Below are positions 1 to 7,451 of a DNA stretch of 64,000 bases, one piece after another (position 1 is the first letter of the stretch; every line of letters begins with the position of its first letter). Under the pieces are notes generated by a model that searched no databases, was not told the DNA's origin, and saw only the letters and a program-made list of their open reading frames with translations. The stretch comes from Bacteroidota bacterium (lineage in GTDB: Bacteria; Bacteroidota; Bacteroidia; Chitinophagales; Chitinophagaceae), in contig CANGUG010000006.1 of the NCBI GenBank assembly GCA_947457075.1, positions 84,258 to 148,257 of the forward strand. Reading direction: 5' to 3'. The position numbers were made by a program, and so were the translations under genes.

Positions 1-564
1 AAAAATAGAAGTTTGGATGTACGTGCCGATGTGCCAATGGATATGTTAATGATGACCTGGCATATGGGTGGCCGCTTTGACAAAGGCTATCATGCGACTG
101 ATTTATTAACCGAGGTTTTAGGTGGAGGTGCTTCTTCCCGTTTATATGAACAATTAATTAAGGTCCGTCAAATATTTTCTTCCATTTCTTGTTATCATTT
201 TGGCACCATTGATCCAGGTTTATTAGTGATAACAGGAAAGTTGGTGAAAGGGGTTTCCATGTCAGTTGCTGAAAAAGCAGTTTTGGATGAAGTAGAAAAA
301 ATGAAAGCTGAATTATTAGATGTAAAAGAAGTGCAAAAAGTAATTAATAAAACAGAAAGCATGATTTGTTTTGAAGATATGAGTATTATGAATCGTGCAC
401 AAAGCTTGGCATTTTATGAATTATTGGGAGACGCCGCCCTAATGAATGAGGAACTGGCCAAGTACCAAGCGGTCACGCCGGAACTTATTCAATCTACTGC
501 TAAAACAATTTTTGCTGAAGGCAATAGAAACACTTTGTATTATTACAGTAATACAAATGCCTAA
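1..564 (+). CDS. M16 family zinc peptidase subunit, C-terminal part (cut by window edge)
   Basis: The reading frame is open from base 1, so the gene begins upstream; 187 codons are visible. It matches the C-terminal half of an M16B (insulinase/processing-peptidase-like) protein: a GGGASSRLYEQL segment near visible residues 41-52 marks the M16_C domain. In active M16 proteins the Arg/Tyr pair that helps bind substrate lies in this segment, Arg 7 residues after the SRL serine and Tyr 7 further on. Here those positions are Ile (nt 157-159) and Ser (nt 178-180), so the pair is lost. The HxxEH zinc site would lie in the missing N-terminal half and cannot be checked. The next gene, 43 bp downstream, is a second M16 subunit with the opposite pattern, so the two probably form a heterodimer. 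Likely periplasmic or envelope-linked, but the signal region is not visible. Confidence 0.85.
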   Translation, partial: KNRSLDVRADVPMDMLMMTWHMGGRFDKGYHATDLLTEVLGGGASSRLYEQLIKVRQIFSSISCYHFGTIDPGLLVITGKLVKGVSMSVAEKAVLDEVEKMKAELLDVKEVQKVINKTESMICFEDMSIMNRAQSLAFYELLGDAALMNEELAKYQAVTPELIQSTAKTIFAEGNRNTLYYYSNTNA

Positions 565-607
565 GTAAGCGCTGCAAAAAATTAAATGATTCGATTAATA
601 ATAAATT

Positions 608-1891
608 ATGGCATTAGATAGAACCACCGCTCCCAATATAAAAGACGCTGTTGATTTTGACATACAGCTAAAACCATATCAACAATATGTTTTAGACAAT
701 GGGGTGGAAGTGTATGCATTTGAGGGAGGCGCTCAGGAAGTGATGATGATGGAATTGGTATTTTTTGCAGGCAATAGTTATGAGACAAAAAATTGGGTCG
801 CACCTGCCACCAATTATTTATTAAAAAATGGAACCAGTACCAAGTCGGCCTTTGAGGTTAATGAAGCTTTTGAATTTTACGGCGCCTATTTAAATAGGTC
901 TTGTTACAATGAAACAGCTACCATTAGCTTACATAGTTTAACCAAGCATTTTGAAAAGGTAATTCCAGTGGTGAGTGAATTAATTGCAGATGCCTTATTT
1001 CCAGAAAACGAATTGGATATTTATATCAAAAATCAAATTCAACAACTTACGCTGAATTTAAAAAAGAGTGATTTTATTGCCAATCGATTTATAGATGAAT
1101 ATTTATTTGGCATTGATCACCCTTATGGTAAATATTCCAGTGAAGAAAGCTACAATCAATTAACTAGAGCGGATTTGGTGGCTTACTATAACAAGTATTA
1201 TAAGGAAGGAAAGTGTATTGTTTTTATGGCAGGTAAATTCCCTGCCAATATTGAATCCATTTTAAACAAACAAATTGGGTCTCTTCCTTTGAATAAAAAA
1301 GAAATAATTCTGCCGGAGCATGAAATTGTGGCGGCTACGCAAAAAAAATACAATGTGGTGAATGATCCTAGTGCAGTGCAAGGATCCATTCGAATTGCTC
1401 GACATTTTCCCAATAGACATCATCCTGATTTTGCAGGTGCTCAAGTATTGAATAATATTTTTGGTGGATTTTTTGGTTCACGATTAATGAGTAATATAAG
1501 AGAGGATAAAGGATATACCTATGGCATACATAGCTATTTGCAAAATCATATCCAACAAAGTGCTTGGTTGGTAAGTACGGATGCAGGCAAAGACGTATGT
1601 CGTGCAACCATTGACGAAGTGTATAAGGAAATGTCAATCCTCAGAAACGAATTGGTGGATGTAGAAGAATTGAATTTAGTAAAAAACTATATGTTAGGCT
1701 CATTATTAGGAGATGTGGATGGGCCTTTTCAAATTATTGGTCGCTGGAAGTCTTATATCTTAAATGGGTTAACAGAAGCCTATTTTTTCAATACCATACA
1801 AACGGTGCGTGCTATTCAACCCGAGGAAATTAAAGAATTAGCCAATAAATATTTAGAAGAAGAAAATTTTTACGAGTTGGTAGTGTACTAG
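608..1891 (+). CDS. M16 family peptidase-like subunit without zinc site (427 aa)
   Basis: Full-length M16B-type protein. The N-terminal domain has the usual AGNSYET approach to the active site, but where HFLEH would stand it reads TNYLL (about residues 68-72), so no zinc-binding HxxEH is present. The C-terminal domain keeps the conserved segment SRLMSNIREDKGYTYG (residues 291-306) with the Arg298/Tyr305 pair intact. This is the pattern of the non-zinc subunit in heterodimeric M16B enzymes, where one chain carries the zinc site and the other the Arg/Tyr pair. No signal peptide is evident, so it may be cytoplasmic or the start may differ. It follows the other M16 gene by 43 bp on the same strand, presumably one operon. 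Function as a protease partner is inferred from family knowledge. Confidence 0.85.
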   Translation: MALDRTTAPNIKDAVDFDIQLKPYQQYVLDNGVEVYAFEGGAQEVMMMELVFFAGNSYETKNWVAPATNYLLKNGTSTKSAFEVNEAFEFYGAYLNRSCYNETATISLHSLTKHFEKVIPVVSELIADALFPENELDIYIKNQIQQLTLNLKKSDFIANRFIDEYLFGIDHPYGKYSSEESYNQLTRADLVAYYNKYYKEGKCIVFMAGKFPANIESILNKQIGSLPLNKKEIILPEHEIVAATQKKYNVVNDPSAVQGSIRIARHFPNRHHPDFAGAQVLNNIFGGFFGSRLMSNIREDKGYTYGIHSYLQNHIQQSAWLVSTDAGKDVCRATIDEVYKEMSILRNELVDVEELNLVKNYMLGSLLGDVDGPFQIIGRWKSYILNGLTEAYFFNTIQTVRAIQPEEIKELANKYLEEENFYELVVY

Positions 1892-1936
1892 TTGTATTTT
1901 AATGTATCACATAATTAAACTGTATATTTTTATTTT

Positions 1937-2293
1937 ATGGGAAGATTTTTCACAAAAACAATTGCTACTGCTTTTGCTGTATTGATTGTAGCGTATCTAT
2001 TGAAAGGGGTGACAGTAGATAATTCAATTACTGCATTTTTGGTTGCAGTCGTACTTGGCTTGCTGAATAATTTCATTAAACCCCTATTAGTCCTATTAAC
2101 CATTCCATTTACGGTGTTTACTTTGGGATTATTTTTAATTGTCATCAATATTATTATCATTTACATGGTGGTAGCCATTGTTCCTGGCTTTCATATTCAA
2201 GGCTGGTTCACTGCCTTCATTTTTGGTTTATTGGTGAGCTTTTTTACAGCCATTATTGAATCAATTATTGGTAAACCCAAGTCAAATAATTAA
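1937..2293 (+). CDS. YvlD/phage-holin-4-like small membrane protein (118 aa)
   Basis: A very hydrophobic 118-residue protein with about four membrane segments and the family hallmark N-N-F-I-K-P-L-L-V-L-L-T-I-P (residues 44-57) after the second segment. This resembles the family annotated as phage holin family 4 or YvlD, a widespread bacterial inner-membrane protein of unknown role. No lysis genes or other phage genes lie nearby, so the holin name should not be read as a phage remnant. In many bacteria YvlD-type genes sit beside PspC genes, as here (the PspC gene is two genes downstream), which suggests a link to envelope stress. Start is the ATG 46 nt after the M16 stop; it may share that transcript. 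Confidence 0.8.
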   Translation: MGRFFTKTIATAFAVLIVAYLLKGVTVDNSITAFLVAVVLGLLNNFIKPLLVLLTIPFTVFTLGLFLIVINIIIIYMVVAIVPGFHIQGWFTAFIFGLLVSFFTAIIESIIGKPKSNN

Positions 2294-2361
2294 TTTTTAC
2301 TAAAAAAGCATTGAGTATTATTATTGATTTTCAATTAGTTATAATTTTTATTAAAATTTTT

Positions 2362-2386
2362 TAGTACTATGTAATGCATAGTACTA
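2362..2386. promoter_or_regulatory. Perfect 10-bp inverted repeat, candidate PadR operator
   Basis: TAGTACTATG (2362-2371) and its exact reverse complement CATAGTACTA (2377-2386) are separated by 5 nt. The palindrome ends 10 bp upstream of the -7 box at 2397 and so covers the -33 region. A repressor bound here would block the promoter. PadR proteins typically bind dyads with ATGT/ACAT-like half sites and often repress their own operon; the gene directly downstream is a PadR regulator. Operator role is inferred. Confidence 0.65.
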
Positions 2387-2396
2387 AAAAAATACT

Positions 2397-2404
2397 TAGT
2401 TTTG
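2397..2404 (+). promoter_or_regulatory. Bacteroidota -7 box for padR-pspC
   Basis: TAGTTTTG fits TAnnTTTG exactly and lies 18 nt before the ATG at 2423. A TTG inside this box could be read as a start codon, but using it would place translation inside the promoter, so the ATG at 2423 was chosen. Confidence 0.65.
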
Positions 2405-2422
2405 TATCCACAAGAAATAACT

Positions 2423-2788
2423 ATGGATATACAAAACACACAAAGTCAAATGCGCAAGGGCGTTTTGGAGTTTTGCATATTGTCCATCATTCAAAAAGGC
2501 GAGGTATATCCTAGTGATATAGTCGAGCAAATGAAGGCGGCCAATTTGCATATTCTAGAAGGCACTTTGTATCCCTTATTGACAAGACTTAAAAATGCGG
2601 GTTTGTTAAATTACAGGTGGGTCGAAAGCATAAGTGGTCCACCCAGAAAATATTTTGTTTTAACCGAGGAGGGCAACAAAGCCTACGCTGTTTTATTGAA
2701 AACATGGAATGACATGGCAGGGGCGGTGCAAATACTCACTTTAAATAATCAAATGAACACAACTAATGAAAGCGCTACTGCTTCTTAG
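2423..2788 (+). CDS. PadR family transcriptional regulator (121 aa)
   Basis: Winged-helix regulator of the PadR family, recognised by the order RKGVLEFCILSIIQKGEVYPSD, the recognition helix with LEGTLYPLLTRLKNAGLL, and the wing GPPRKYFVLTEEG. It has the short one-helix C-terminal part of the PadR-s2 type that mediates dimerisation. Cytoplasmic DNA-binding protein; ligand unknown. The gene is 27 nt upstream of a PspC-domain membrane protein on the same strand, a common pairing in Bacteroidota, so it probably controls its own operon through the inverted repeat at 2362-2386. The ATG at 2423 gives the normal family length. Confidence 0.9.
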   Translation: MDIQNTQSQMRKGVLEFCILSIIQKGEVYPSDIVEQMKAANLHILEGTLYPLLTRLKNAGLLNYRWVESISGPPRKYFVLTEEGNKAYAVLLKTWNDMAGAVQILTLNNQMNTTNESATAS

Positions 2789-2815
2789 TCACTATCAATA
2801 ATTTAAATTTCTTTT

Positions 2816-4942
2816 ATGAATAAAGTTATCAATATAAATTTTCAAGGACGTATTCTTCCAATTGAGGAACAAGCGTATGAAATTTTAAAACAATACATTG
2901 CTTCATTACAAACTTACTTCGCCAATGAAGAAGGTCGGGATGAAATTATAAATGACATTGAATGTCGTGTGGCCGAATTGTGTGAGGATCATTTAAAGAA
3001 GGGAGTGGTATGTATTAATGAAAATTCGATTAATTTAATCATTAATAGCATTGGCCGTCCTGCCGATTTTGAAGCCCAGGACGGATTTGAAGCAAGTGCA
3101 GGAGCTGGTTCAACCCAAACCAATAACACTAGTTCAAATACAAATACGGAAGGGTATCAAAAACGTTTATTCCGAGATGAACAAAATAAAGTATTAGGTG
3201 GTGTCTGCAGTGGTATTGCCAATTACTTAAGCTTAGATCCAATTCTTGTTCGTGTTTTATGGATTTTGCTTTTTGGTGTTTCATTCTTTGCTTATTTATT
3301 ATTGTGGATAGCAGTACCAAGTTCTTCTGAAAAGGAAGTGGGGGGTATTAGAAAAAGATTATTTAGAGACATAGACCACAAAGTGATTGGTGGAGTTTGT
3401 GCGGGATTATCTAAATATTTTGGGCTGAAAGTAATTATCGTAAGGTTGTTATTTTTAATTCCTTCTATCGTAGTTACATTTAATTGGGATCATTTTCATT
3501 TATTCCAATTCTGGGATTTTGATGATTTCCCCAATTTTATTGGTTTGACTTTTTTTGGCCCTGGTGCTGTATTTATTTATATCGTTTTATGGTTGGTATT
3601 GCCAGAAGCTATAACCAGTGCGGATAAATTAGAAATGATGGGGGAAAAGGTAGATATCAATAGTATTAAAAATACGATTCAAACTGATATGGAAGGATTT
3701 AGTAAGCGTGCACAAACTTGGGGGAGTTCTTTCGAAAAGTCAAACACAACCCATACGGAAACAATTCTAGAAAAAAGGAAAGGTTGCTTCTATTATTTTG
3801 GAAGAACAGTGACCATCCTAGTGAAAGCATTCGTGTACTTTATTTTGGGGATAATTACCATTTCTTTATTGGCTGCTTTATTTGGCATCGGGGTAGGAAC
3901 AACTAGTTTATTGCCATTAAAGAAATTCATTTTAGAAGATGGTTTACAAAGCTGGGCATTTATTGGTACCATTTTATTTTTCATTTGGGTGCCTGTAATT
4001 GCCATAGTCGCTTTTATTATTCGAAAAATTGCAGGCTTGAAAAAAGCCAATGTATGGGTAAGGTCAAGCTTTATTGCATTATGGACTTTAGGTTGGGTTT
4101 GTTTATTTTACTTTATTAGTAGTGTAGGCAATAGTTTTTCAAAACACAATCAGCCTAATGAGCAAAGTATTGTGTTGTCAAATCCTGGCGTGAACTACTT
4201 AGAAGTGACTGGCGCAAATAGTATGAAATATTATGAACAAACATGGGTTGATATTAAGCCATTCCAGGTGTTCAATGATGACACAGTTAGGGTACGTAAT
4301 TTGAGAATAAGAATTGTTCAGTCAAAGACAGATAGTTTTGAAGTGAAGTATGTGACGATGAGTAATGGTAAGTCTATAGCAGAGGCAAATAGTTTGGCAG
4401 GAAAAATTAATTTCTCATTGCTACAAAAGGACAGCACTTTGTTTTTAGATAGAGGCATTGCAATTACTAAAACAGAAAAATTTAGAAATCAACATGTCAT
4501 TATGACTATTGCGGTTCCTATTGGTAAGCGTTTCAAAATAACCGATAAAGGTTGGTCTCAAAGAAATATCAGAGTGAATGGTAGTGGTATTCAATCTGAA
4601 AATCATTTTGGTGGAAATGATATTTGGGTAGATGAGTGGAATGAAAATTGGGACAATGAATCTTATGCTTATGAAAGGGGAGTAGAATATATAATGACTG
4701 AAAAAGGGTTATCTTCCTTAAAACGAGACGATAATGAAGCTGAAGATAAGGAATCAGCTAGCCCCAATGAAGCTGAAATGAAATTAGAGGAGCTAAAAAA
4801 AGAACGTTTGCAAATGGAGGAAATCAAAGCAAAAGAAAATAAAAAGGTAAGTATAGCAACCCCCACAACAAAAAGTTACTTAATTAAAAAAACTAGTAAA
4901 TTATTGGATTTGCAATGGGTGATAGATCGATTTAAGTATTAG
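2816..4942 (+). CDS. PspC domain-containing envelope stress protein (708 aa)
   Basis: Large membrane protein with two PspC domains. An N-terminal cytoplasmic segment (1-110) precedes PspC domain 1 (about 114-170, KRLFRDEQNKVLGGVCSGIA) and PspC domain 2 (about 179-263, KRLFRDIDHKVIGGVCAGLS). Three further membrane segments lie near 333-362, 379-403 and 415-436, followed by a soluble domain of about 270 residues, probably periplasmic, ending in a charged Lys/Glu-rich stretch (about 640-685). PspC proteins belong to the phage-shock (membrane stress) response; in Bacteroidota they occur as long multi-domain proteins controlled by PadR. The gene lies 27 nt after padR. No pspA-like gene is in the window. 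What the C-terminal domain senses or binds is unknown. Confidence 0.85.
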   Translation: MNKVININFQGRILPIEEQAYEILKQYIASLQTYFANEEGRDEIINDIECRVAELCEDHLKKGVVCINENSINLIINSIGRPADFEAQDGFEASAGAGSTQTNNTSSNTNTEGYQKRLFRDEQNKVLGGVCSGIANYLSLDPILVRVLWILLFGVSFFAYLLLWIAVPSSSEKEVGGIRKRLFRDIDHKVIGGVCAGLSKYFGLKVIIVRLLFLIPSIVVTFNWDHFHLFQFWDFDDFPNFIGLTFFGPGAVFIYIVLWLVLPEAITSADKLEMMGEKVDINSIKNTIQTDMEGFSKRAQTWGSSFEKSNTTHTETILEKRKGCFYYFGRTVTILVKAFVYFILGIITISLLAALFGIGVGTTSLLPLKKFILEDGLQSWAFIGTILFFIWVPVIAIVAFIIRKIAGLKKANVWVRSSFIALWTLGWVCLFYFISSVGNSFSKHNQPNEQSIVLSNPGVNYLEVTGANSMKYYEQTWVDIKPFQVFNDDTVRVRNLRIRIVQSKTDSFEVKYVTMSNGKSIAEANSLAGKINFSLLQKDSTLFLDRGIAITKTEKFRNQHVIMTIAVPIGKRFKITDKGWSQRNIRVNGSGIQSENHFGGNDIWVDEWNENWDNESYAYERGVEYIMTEKGLSSLKRDDNEAEDKESASPNEAEMKLEELKKERLQMEEIKAKENKKVSIATPTTKSYLIKKTSKLLDLQWVIDRFKY

Positions 4943-4970
4943 CCCCCTCCACTTTTTTTTGATTTTTGGT

Positions 4971-5020
4971 GAAACGCCCTTTCTGTATCAGAAGGGGTGT
5001 TTCGTTTAGCCCTCTTTTTG
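4971..5020 (+). terminator. Probable rho-independent terminator after pspC gene
   Basis: GAAACGCCCTTT (4971-4982) pairs with AAGGGGTGTTTC (4992-5003) over 12 positions with two G-T pairs and a 9-nt loop. The T-run (5014-5019) starts about 10 nt after the stem, so termination may be weak. Confidence 0.5.
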
Positions 5021-5022
5021 TT

Positions 5023-5030
5023 TATCTTCG
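5023..5030 (+). promoter_or_regulatory. -7 box for gcvT
   Basis: TATCTTCG resembles TAnnTTTG with one change and ends 18 nt before the gcvT ATG, the spacing seen for several other genes here. Confidence 0.5.
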
Positions 5031-5048
5031 TGCAAATAATTTAAATCA

Positions 5049-6143
5049 ATGAGTGAGATTTTAAACACCCCTTTTACCCATAAACACCTTGCATTAGGTG
5101 CTAAAATGGCTCCATTTGCTGGATACAATATGCCTATTAGTTATTCGGGTATTAATGATGAGCATGCTGCAGTTCGGAACCATGCAGGCGTATTTGATGT
5201 AAGTCATATGGGAGAATTTATTTTAAGGGGCGAGCATGCATTGGATTTAATACAAAGAGTTACCAGTAATGATGCATCGGTATTAGAGGATGGTAAAGCA
5301 CAGTATAGTTGCTTTCCCAATGCAACCGGTGGAATTGTGGATGATTTATTAGTGTATTGTGTTGAAAAAAACAAAGTATATATGTTGGTGGTGAATGCTT
5401 CTAATATTGAAAAAGATTGGAATTGGGTAGTATCACATAATACAAAAGGGGTTGAAATGCATAATATTAGTGCAAAGACTGCCTTGCTTGCGGTACAAGG
5501 TCCAAAAGCAACACAAATAGTGCAACAGTTGACTTCTATGGATGTACTTAATATGCCTTATTATAGTTTTGCAAAAGGTAAATTATTGGATATTGATAAT
5601 GTATTAATTAGTGCAACAGGATATACTGGAGCAGGTGGAGTTGAAATTTATTTTGAGGACATCAATGACAATGCCAATAAAATTTGGGATGCATTATTTG
5701 AAGCAGGTGCTCCTTTTGGAATTAAACCTATTGGACTTGGTGCGAGGGATACTTTAAGATTAGAAATGGGCTTTTGTTTATATGGAAATGATATTGATGA
5801 TACAACTAGTCCCATTGAAGCTGGCTTAGGATGGATCACTAAGTTTACTAAGGATTTTACCAATTCCGCCGCATTAAAAGCGCAGAAAGAAAATGGCGTT
5901 TCAAAAAAATTAGTGGGTTTTGAAATGATTGATCGAGGTATTCCACGTCATTTTTATTTAATTAAAGACGCTGTTGGCAATGAAATCGGATCGGTAACTT
6001 CTGGCACACAAGCACCTAGTTTAGGCAAAGCTATAGGCATGGGTTATGTTGCTACTGCACATGCTAAACCAGGGACAGAAATTTATATTGATATTCGCAA
6101 TAGTTTAGTAAAAGCGACTGTGGTGAAATTTCCATTTAAGTAA
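5049..6143 (+). CDS. gcvT: Aminomethyltransferase, glycine cleavage system T protein (364 aa)
   Basis: T protein of the glycine cleavage system. It takes the aminomethyl group from the lipoyl arm of H protein, releases ammonia and passes the one-carbon unit to tetrahydrofolate; cytoplasmic. Typical features: the start [20 protein letters not shown], the FDVSHMGEF motif near residue 50, folate-site segments [15 protein letters not shown] and [20 protein letters not shown], and the C-terminal barrel with [20 protein letters not shown]. Length is normal. Genes for H and P proteins are not in the window, so the system is dispersed, as is usual in Bacteroidota. It has its own promoter and terminator and seems to be a single-gene unit. 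Confidence 0.95.
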   Translation: MSEILNTPFTHKHLALGAKMAPFAGYNMPISYSGINDEHAAVRNHAGVFDVSHMGEFILRGEHALDLIQRVTSNDASVLEDGKAQYSCFPNATGGIVDDLLVYCVEKNKVYMLVVNASNIEKDWNWVVSHNTKGVEMHNISAKTALLAVQGPKATQIVQQLTSMDVLNMPYYSFAKGKLLDIDNVLISATGYTGAGGVEIYFEDINDNANKIWDALFEAGAPFGIKPIGLGARDTLRLEMGFCLYGNDIDDTTSPIEAGLGWITKFTKDFTNSAALKAQKENGVSKKLVGFEMIDRGIPRHFYLIKDAVGNEIGSVTSGTQAPSLGKAIGMGYVATAHAKPGTEIYIDIRNSLVKATVVKFPFK

Positions 6144-6171
6144 GTATTGCCTTTTAGGTCTAAGTTTTTTT

Positions 6172-6195
6172 AAAGAGGGCAAGCCCCTCTTTTTT
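6172..6195 (+). terminator. Rho-independent terminator after gcvT
   Basis: AAAGAGGG (6172-6179) pairs with CCCTCTTT (6185-6192) around a 5-nt loop and continues into six T residues (6190-6195). Confidence 0.75.
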
Positions 6196-6261
6196 ATAGT
6201 ATTAATACGCGTTTCTGGTATTGTATTGAATTGCAAATTTGTATTTCAAAAAACATATACC

Positions 6262-6618
6262 ATGAAAGCAATTAAAAACAAAGTACAATTGGTGGGCCGT
6301 TTGGGTGCCGAGCCAGAAATGAAAACCTATGGGGAGAATAAAAAATTAGCCAATATCAGATTGGCGGTAAATGATCGTTATAAAAATGCAAAAGGAGAGT
6401 GGATGGATGAAACCCAATGGTTTACTTTAGTGGCATGGTCCAAACTAGCCACTTATGTTGAAAAATATTTAACCAAGGGGACCGAAGTGGCTGTTGAAGG
6501 ACGTATAGTCAATAAAGCTTTTACCGATAAAAATGGCGTAAAGCGCGTGAGTACAGAAATTATTGTAGGTGAAATTTTATTACTCTCAAAACAAAAGGAA
6601 TTACTGCTAGAAATTTAA
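6262..6618 (+). CDS. ssb: Single-stranded DNA-binding protein, short form (118 aa)
   Basis: OB-fold SSB: KNKVQLVGRLGAEPEMK at the start, then IRLAVNDRY, DETQWFTLVAWSKLATYVEKYLTKG and the strand KRVSTEIIVGEILLL. It binds single-stranded DNA in replication, repair or recombination. The chain ends soon after the OB fold with a Leu/Lys-rich tail and has no acidic DDxPF-like tip, so it lacks the usual docking site for SSB partner proteins; it may be a secondary SSB. The ATG at 6262 fits the family start; an upstream in-frame TTG at 6226 would add 12 non-conserved residues. comB follows by 21 nt but has its own promoter. Confidence 0.85.
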   Translation: MKAIKNKVQLVGRLGAEPEMKTYGENKKLANIRLAVNDRYKNAKGEWMDETQWFTLVAWSKLATYVEKYLTKGTEVAVEGRIVNKAFTDKNGVKRVSTEIIVGEILLLSKQKELLLEI

Positions 6619-6627
6619 TGGGTTTAG

Positions 6628-6635
6628 TATCTTTG
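6628..6635 (+). promoter_or_regulatory. -7 box for comB, leaderless arrangement
   Basis: TATCTTTG is a perfect TAnnTTTG box ending only 4 nt before the comB ATG (6640), so transcription should start at or next to the A of ATG. Confidence 0.7.
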
Positions 6636-6639
6636 CCCC

Positions 6640-7377
6640 ATGAGTAGTGAAAATAAACAGAAGCCTAGTTTACATACCGTTCTAACGCCACAATTATTGG
6701 ATTTATATGAAATAAAAGATAGTATTGTTGTCATCATTGATGTATTTAGAGCTACTTCAACGATGGCAACAGCACTGCATAATGGAGCCACTAAAATTAT
6801 TCCAGTTGATAGCGCTGAAGCATGTATAGAAATGGGGAAGGCCACTGGAGGGATAACCGCCGGTGAAAGAGACGGGAAAATCATCCCAGGATTAGCGTAT
6901 GGGAATTCACCTTCTGAATATCCAAGATCCTTTATCGAAAACAAAACATTGGTAATTACGACAACCAATGGCACTAAACTATTGCACATGGCACTTCGTA
7001 AAGGGGTCAAAGAGGTGATTACGGGCTCTTTTCCTAATTTATCCAATGTAGTTGCGTATTTAAAAGCACAAAATGCACCGGTTATTTTAGGTTGTTCTGG
7101 TTGGAAAAATAGGTTTAATATTGAGGATACCCTGTTTGCGGGTGCGGTGATTGAGGAAATTAAGGAGCATTTCACCATTCATTGTGATAGCAGTTTTATG
7201 GCAAACCAATTGTATAATCAGCATAAGGCCAACCTGCCCTCCTATATAAAAACCTTAACCCATTGGCATCGTTTAGCGGCCTATGGTTTAGAAGCGGACA
7301 TGCTTTATTGTGTGACGCCTGATATTGCACCTAGTTTACCCATTTTTAAAGATGGTGCATTGATAAATGGGGCATAA
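6640..7377 (+). CDS. comB: 2-phosphosulfolactate phosphatase family protein (245 aa)
   Basis: ComB-family phosphatase, named after the archaeal coenzyme M enzyme that removes phosphate from 2-phosphosulfolactate using Mg2+. Family motifs present: VIIDVFRATSTMATAL (about residues 31-46), GERDG, NSPSEY, TTTNGTKLL, and CSGWKNRFNIEDTLFAGA. Bacteroidota do not make coenzyme M in the known way, so the true substrate is uncertain; sulfolactate metabolism or another phosphoester is possible. Length is normal. The gene starts at the ATG 4 nt after its -7 box. A long antisense frame covering most of it is a shadow. Confidence 0.85.
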   Translation: MSSENKQKPSLHTVLTPQLLDLYEIKDSIVVIIDVFRATSTMATALHNGATKIIPVDSAEACIEMGKATGGITAGERDGKIIPGLAYGNSPSEYPRSFIENKTLVITTTNGTKLLHMALRKGVKEVITGSFPNLSNVVAYLKAQNAPVILGCSGWKNRFNIEDTLFAGAVIEEIKEHFTIHCDSSFMANQLYNQHKANLPSYIKTLTHWHRLAAYGLEADMLYCVTPDIAPSLPIFKDGALINGA

Positions 7378-7405
7378 GAATAGCGAAAATTAGCCCACAA
7401 ATTCG

Positions 7406-7413
7406 TACATTTG
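7406..7413 (+). promoter_or_regulatory. -7 box for the SNF2 helicase gene
   Basis: TACATTTG fits TAnnTTTG; 38 nt separate it from the ATG. The leader contains a small hairpin, CCCTT/AAGGG (7421-7435). Confidence 0.6.
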
Positions 7414-7451
7414 CAAATTGCCCTTTTCAAAAGGGTCATTTTGTATAATTT

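Noticed and set aside
1937..2293. Prophage remnant (holin)
   Set aside because: The YvlD-type family is chromosomal; no other phage gene is present.
2402..2422. Longer PadR N terminus from TTG at 2402
   Set aside because: The TTG is inside the -7 box; the ATG at 2423 fits the family.
4983..4993. Shared 11-mer CTGTATCAGAA with the 25.5-kb array
   Set aside because: It lies in a terminator loop and the surrounding bases differ; likely chance.
4943..5048. Glycine riboswitch before gcvT
   Set aside because: Only 18 nt separate the -7 box from the ATG; the hairpin there is the terminator of the previous gene.
6624..7178. 184-codon antisense frame opposite comB
   Set aside because: No family resemblance or promoter; it is the shadow of a well-supported gene.
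7421..7435. Terminator for comB (CCCTT/AAGGG hairpin)
   Set aside because: Short stem, no T-run, and it lies after the next gene's promoter, so it is in the SNF2 gene leader.
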